Positions 62,166-64,000 of a stretch of 64,000 bases of DNA are shown here, in pieces. The translations under genes and the position numbers were made by a program. Position 1 is the stretch's first letter. The number at the start of each line of letters is the position of its first letter. The stretch is from Streptomyces sp. TG1A-60. Lineage in GTDB: Bacteria > Actinomycetota > Actinomycetes > Streptomycetales > Streptomycetaceae. The stretch spans positions 2,790,001-2,854,000 of the forward strand of contig NZ_CP147520.1 of NCBI RefSeq assembly GCF_037201975.1. Direction: 5' to 3'. The notes under the pieces were generated by a model. That model did no database searches. It saw only the letters and a list, made by a program, of their open reading frames with translations, and was not told the DNA's origin.

Positions 62166-64000
62166 TCAGTTCCGTGATGAGGGGCCCGACGACGCCCTCG
62201 TACTCTTCTTCAGGAAGCCCATGTCCTCGTAGAGCGGGGTCCGGAAGCCGAAGGCGCCCGCGTTGGCCAGGTCGGTGCGGGCGGCGACGAGCTGGGGTCG
62301 CTGGTAGAGGGGGATGGACCCGGCGGCGGCCCAGATGTGGGCGTCCGCCTTGCGGATCAGGGAGCGGCTCTCGGACTCGTCGAGGGTGGCCACGGCCTGG
62401 TCGAAGAGCTGGTCGACCTGGTCCGTGCCGACACGCGTGTAGTTCTGCTCGACGCTCAGTGAGCCGTCGGCCGCGGGGACCGGCTTGGCGTAGATCGGCC
62501 GGGCGTCGGTGGCGGGGTAGGCGGAGGTCGGCCAGGAGTACAGCGCGAGGTCGAACTGCCCGTTCGCGATGTGGTCCTTGAAGTAGCTCGCGTCGGCGAC
62601 CTCGGAGATCTCCGTACGGATCCCGACGCGCTCCAGCATCACCGCGATCCGCCGGCCGACGGTCCGCAGGGACTCCGTACCGGGCCCCGACGGCAGCACG
62701 AACCGCAGCGTCAGCGACTTGCCGTTCTTGGTGAGCGGTTCGCGCGCGGCGTCGGCCGGCGCCCGCGTCCCCGTGGGCGCGTACGCGCCGGGCGCGTCGC
62801 CCGGCCTGAACCGTCTGCCGTCCTGAGCGAGCTGCCCGCCGTCCTCGCCCTCCTTCTCGTCCTTCTCGTCGGCGTCGTACGGCTTGTTGTCCTCGCCGAC
62901 GATGTAGGTGCCGTCGTCCTCGGATTCGGAGCCGGAGCCCGAGCCCGAGCCGGAGTCGCCCTTCTTCCCGCTCTTCTCCCCCTCCGCGCCGGCCGCCTTC
63001 TCGGCCTGCTTCAGCGGGCCGCGTTCCCATCCGGCGTCGGCGAGCAGGGCGCGTGCCTTTTCGGTGTCCTGGCCGCCGAGGGCGCCGCTGTTGTCGGCGT
63101 AGGCGGCCTGGCCGGCCAGGGCGAGATGGCTGCCGACGGGGACGGCGGGCAGGCCCAGGGGCTTCAGGACGAGGGCGGCGAGTTCCTCGCGGTCGATGGC
63201 GCGGGCCACGGCCCGGCGGACACGTTCGTCGGCGAGGGGGCCCTCGGAGCCGTTGAGGGCGAGCTGGGTGAAGGCGGGTTCGAGGGAGCGGCGGACCGCG
63301 AAGCCACGCAGGGCGGACTGCTGAGTCGTGTACGCGGCGATCGCCTCGCGCCGTTTCTGCCGGGCGCTGGTCTCACCGTCCGCGGCCTTCTCGTCCGAAC
63401 CGTGCGCGATCGCCCAGGACCGCAACGACCGCGCGGTGGTCAGGCCGGAGCCGGAATCGTGGGCGAGGGGGCCGGCCTGCCCGCGCGAGCCGTCCCGGGC
63501 CGGCGGACCCGCGCCCTGTCTGCCCGGTTCACCCCGCTTGTCGCGCGAGGAGGCCGACATGATCCGCTCGGCCTGCGCGGAGTCGATCTCGGCGATGTCG
63601 ACCTTGTCCTCGGCCAGCGCCTTGACCCGCTTCTCACGCGATACGGCGCGCAGGACCAGCTCGGAGAGCTTGGCGGGGCGGCCCCACCAGCGGGGGTTGC
63701 GGGTGAGGGTGACCTCGCCGTCCTCGCGGTCGACGTCCTTCAGCGCGAAGGGCCCGGCGGTGACCTTGAGCTTCTTGCGGGCGCCGTCGTTGAAGGCGTC
63801 CGGGGTGCCCATCACCTGCTTGGGGTACAGCGGCGAGAACAGCGACTTCCAGTCGGCGTACGGGCGGGCGAAGGTGACCCGGACCTCCAGGTCGTCGTCG
63901 CCCCGCTCGATCTTCTCGATGCGTTCGTAGCCGGCGTTCCTGGCCGTCCAGTACGCGGAGTCCTTGCCGGACAGGGCCCGCCACTGCGCGGCGAAGTCGG
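62166..64000 (-). CDS. Family 5 solute-binding-like protein, LpqW-type (5' end beyond window)
   Basis: The visible 610 or so residues include YADWKSLFSPLYPKQVMGTPDA, VTAGPFALKDVDREDGEVTL, ERVRRAVARAIDREELAALV (as DERVRRAVARAIDREEL), and the C-terminal lobe SLRTVGRRIAVMLERVGIRTE. A Lys/Glu/Ser-rich insert of about 90 residues (GSGSGSGSESEDDG, DEKDEKEGEDGG) interrupts the fold. No transporter genes are adjacent. Position next to typA matches mycobacterial lpqW, a solute-binding-fold protein reported to act in lipoarabinomannan/PIM control rather than import. Start and signal peptide are outside the window. Confidence 0.88.
   Translation of the reverse strand, partial: DFAAQWRALSGKDSAYWTARNAGYERIEKIERGDDDLEVRVTFARPYADWKSLFSPLYPKQVMGTPDAFNDGARKKLKVTAGPFALKDVDREDGEVTLTRNPRWWGRPAKLSELVLRAVSREKRVKALAEDKVDIAEIDSAQAERIMSASSRDKRGEPGRQGAGPPARDGSRGQAGPLAHDSGSGLTTARSLRSWAIAHGSDEKAADGETSARQKRREAIAAYTTQQSALRGFAVRRSLEPAFTQLALNGSEGPLADERVRRAVARAIDREELAALVLKPLGLPAVPVGSHLALAGQAAYADNSGALGGQDTEKARALLADAGWERGPLKQAEKAAGAEGEKSGKKGDSGSGSGSGSESEDDGTYIVGEDNKPYDADEKDEKEGEDGGQLAQDGRRFRPGDAPGAYAPTGTRAPADAAREPLTKNGKSLTLRFVLPSGPGTESLRTVGRRIAVMLERVGIRTEISEVADASYFKDHIANGQFDLALYSWPTSAYPATDARPIYAKPVPAADGSLSVEQNYTRVGTDQVDQLFDQAVATLDESESRSLIRKADAHIWAAAGSIPLYQRPQLVAARTDLANAGAFGFRTPLYEDMGFLKKSTRASSGPSSRN

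Overview
This window is a high-GC actinobacterial chromosome segment, almost certainly Streptomyces. Third-codon GC is extreme, GTG and TTG starts are common, genes often overlap as ATGA or GTGA, and gene content is typical of Streptomyces (DUF3117, FdxC, MshB, SigE/RseA/HtrA/TatB, tandem Opp/BldK-like transporters). From memory, not by search, the gene set also follows the Mycobacterium tuberculosis block typA-lpqW ... mshB ... fdxC-dapC ... dapE ... LOG-folP2 ... tag-DUF3117 ... methyltransferase/sigE/rseA/htrA/tatB ... mrp ... MgtE-like ... corA. Most of the window is therefore old vertical core. No rRNA, tRNA, CRISPR array, prophage or intact insertion sequence was seen.

Layout. 0-9.4 kb: a MiaE-like ferritin-fold protein (cut by the edge), a DEAD-box RNA helicase with an Arg-rich repeat tail, an alpha/beta hydrolase, a NYN-domain protein, a 50-aa protein, MarC, a PHP phosphoesterase, a zinc-ribbon protein and a SUFU-domain protein. 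9.5-15.7 kb: a magnesium-related block, with CorA behind a long structured leader carrying a small upstream ORF, an MgtE-N/CBS protein without a channel overlapped by a DUF1003 membrane protein, and the Fe-S carrier ATPase Mrp. 16.9-23.5 kb: the envelope-stress module TatB, HtrA-like protease (frame broken), anti-sigma factor RseA and ECF sigma factor SigE, with a divergent O-methyltransferase that appears to start at ATT. 23.6-34.7 kb: DUF3117, enoyl-CoA hydratase, Tag, DivIVA-domain protein, FolP2-like protein, LOG protein, DapE, a lytic-transglycosylase-like protein, a secreted protein, DapC-like aminotransferase, FdxC, GNAT and SirB1-like proteins. 34.7-35.5 kb: a hairpin-rich intergenic stretch. 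35.5-41.9 kb: a large membrane-anchored protein, a small membrane protein, MshB (5' end out of frame), a 64-aa membrane protein and an S9 peptidase.

42.0-58.2 kb holds two tandem, same-strand, five-gene oligopeptide ABC transporter operons. They are separated by about 4.6 kb of accessory DNA (decayed ATPase/Uma2 fragments, VOC, DinB-like, MFS exporter plus ArsR-type regulator). 58.2-64 kb: a decayed typA fragment, typA, a lipoprotein and an LpqW-like solute-binding protein cut by the window edge.

How the genes work together. SigE-RseA-HtrA-TatB is a surface-stress sigma factor with its membrane anti-sigma factor, a periplasmic-side protease and a Tat component. DapE and the DapC-like aminotransferase belong to the succinylated lysine/diaminopimelate pathway. 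CorA, the MgtE-N/CBS protein and the DUF1003 protein probably share a magnesium role. The two Opp systems import peptides. Two genes (htrA-like and mshB) show single-base frame breaks at C/G homopolymers, which may be sequence errors.
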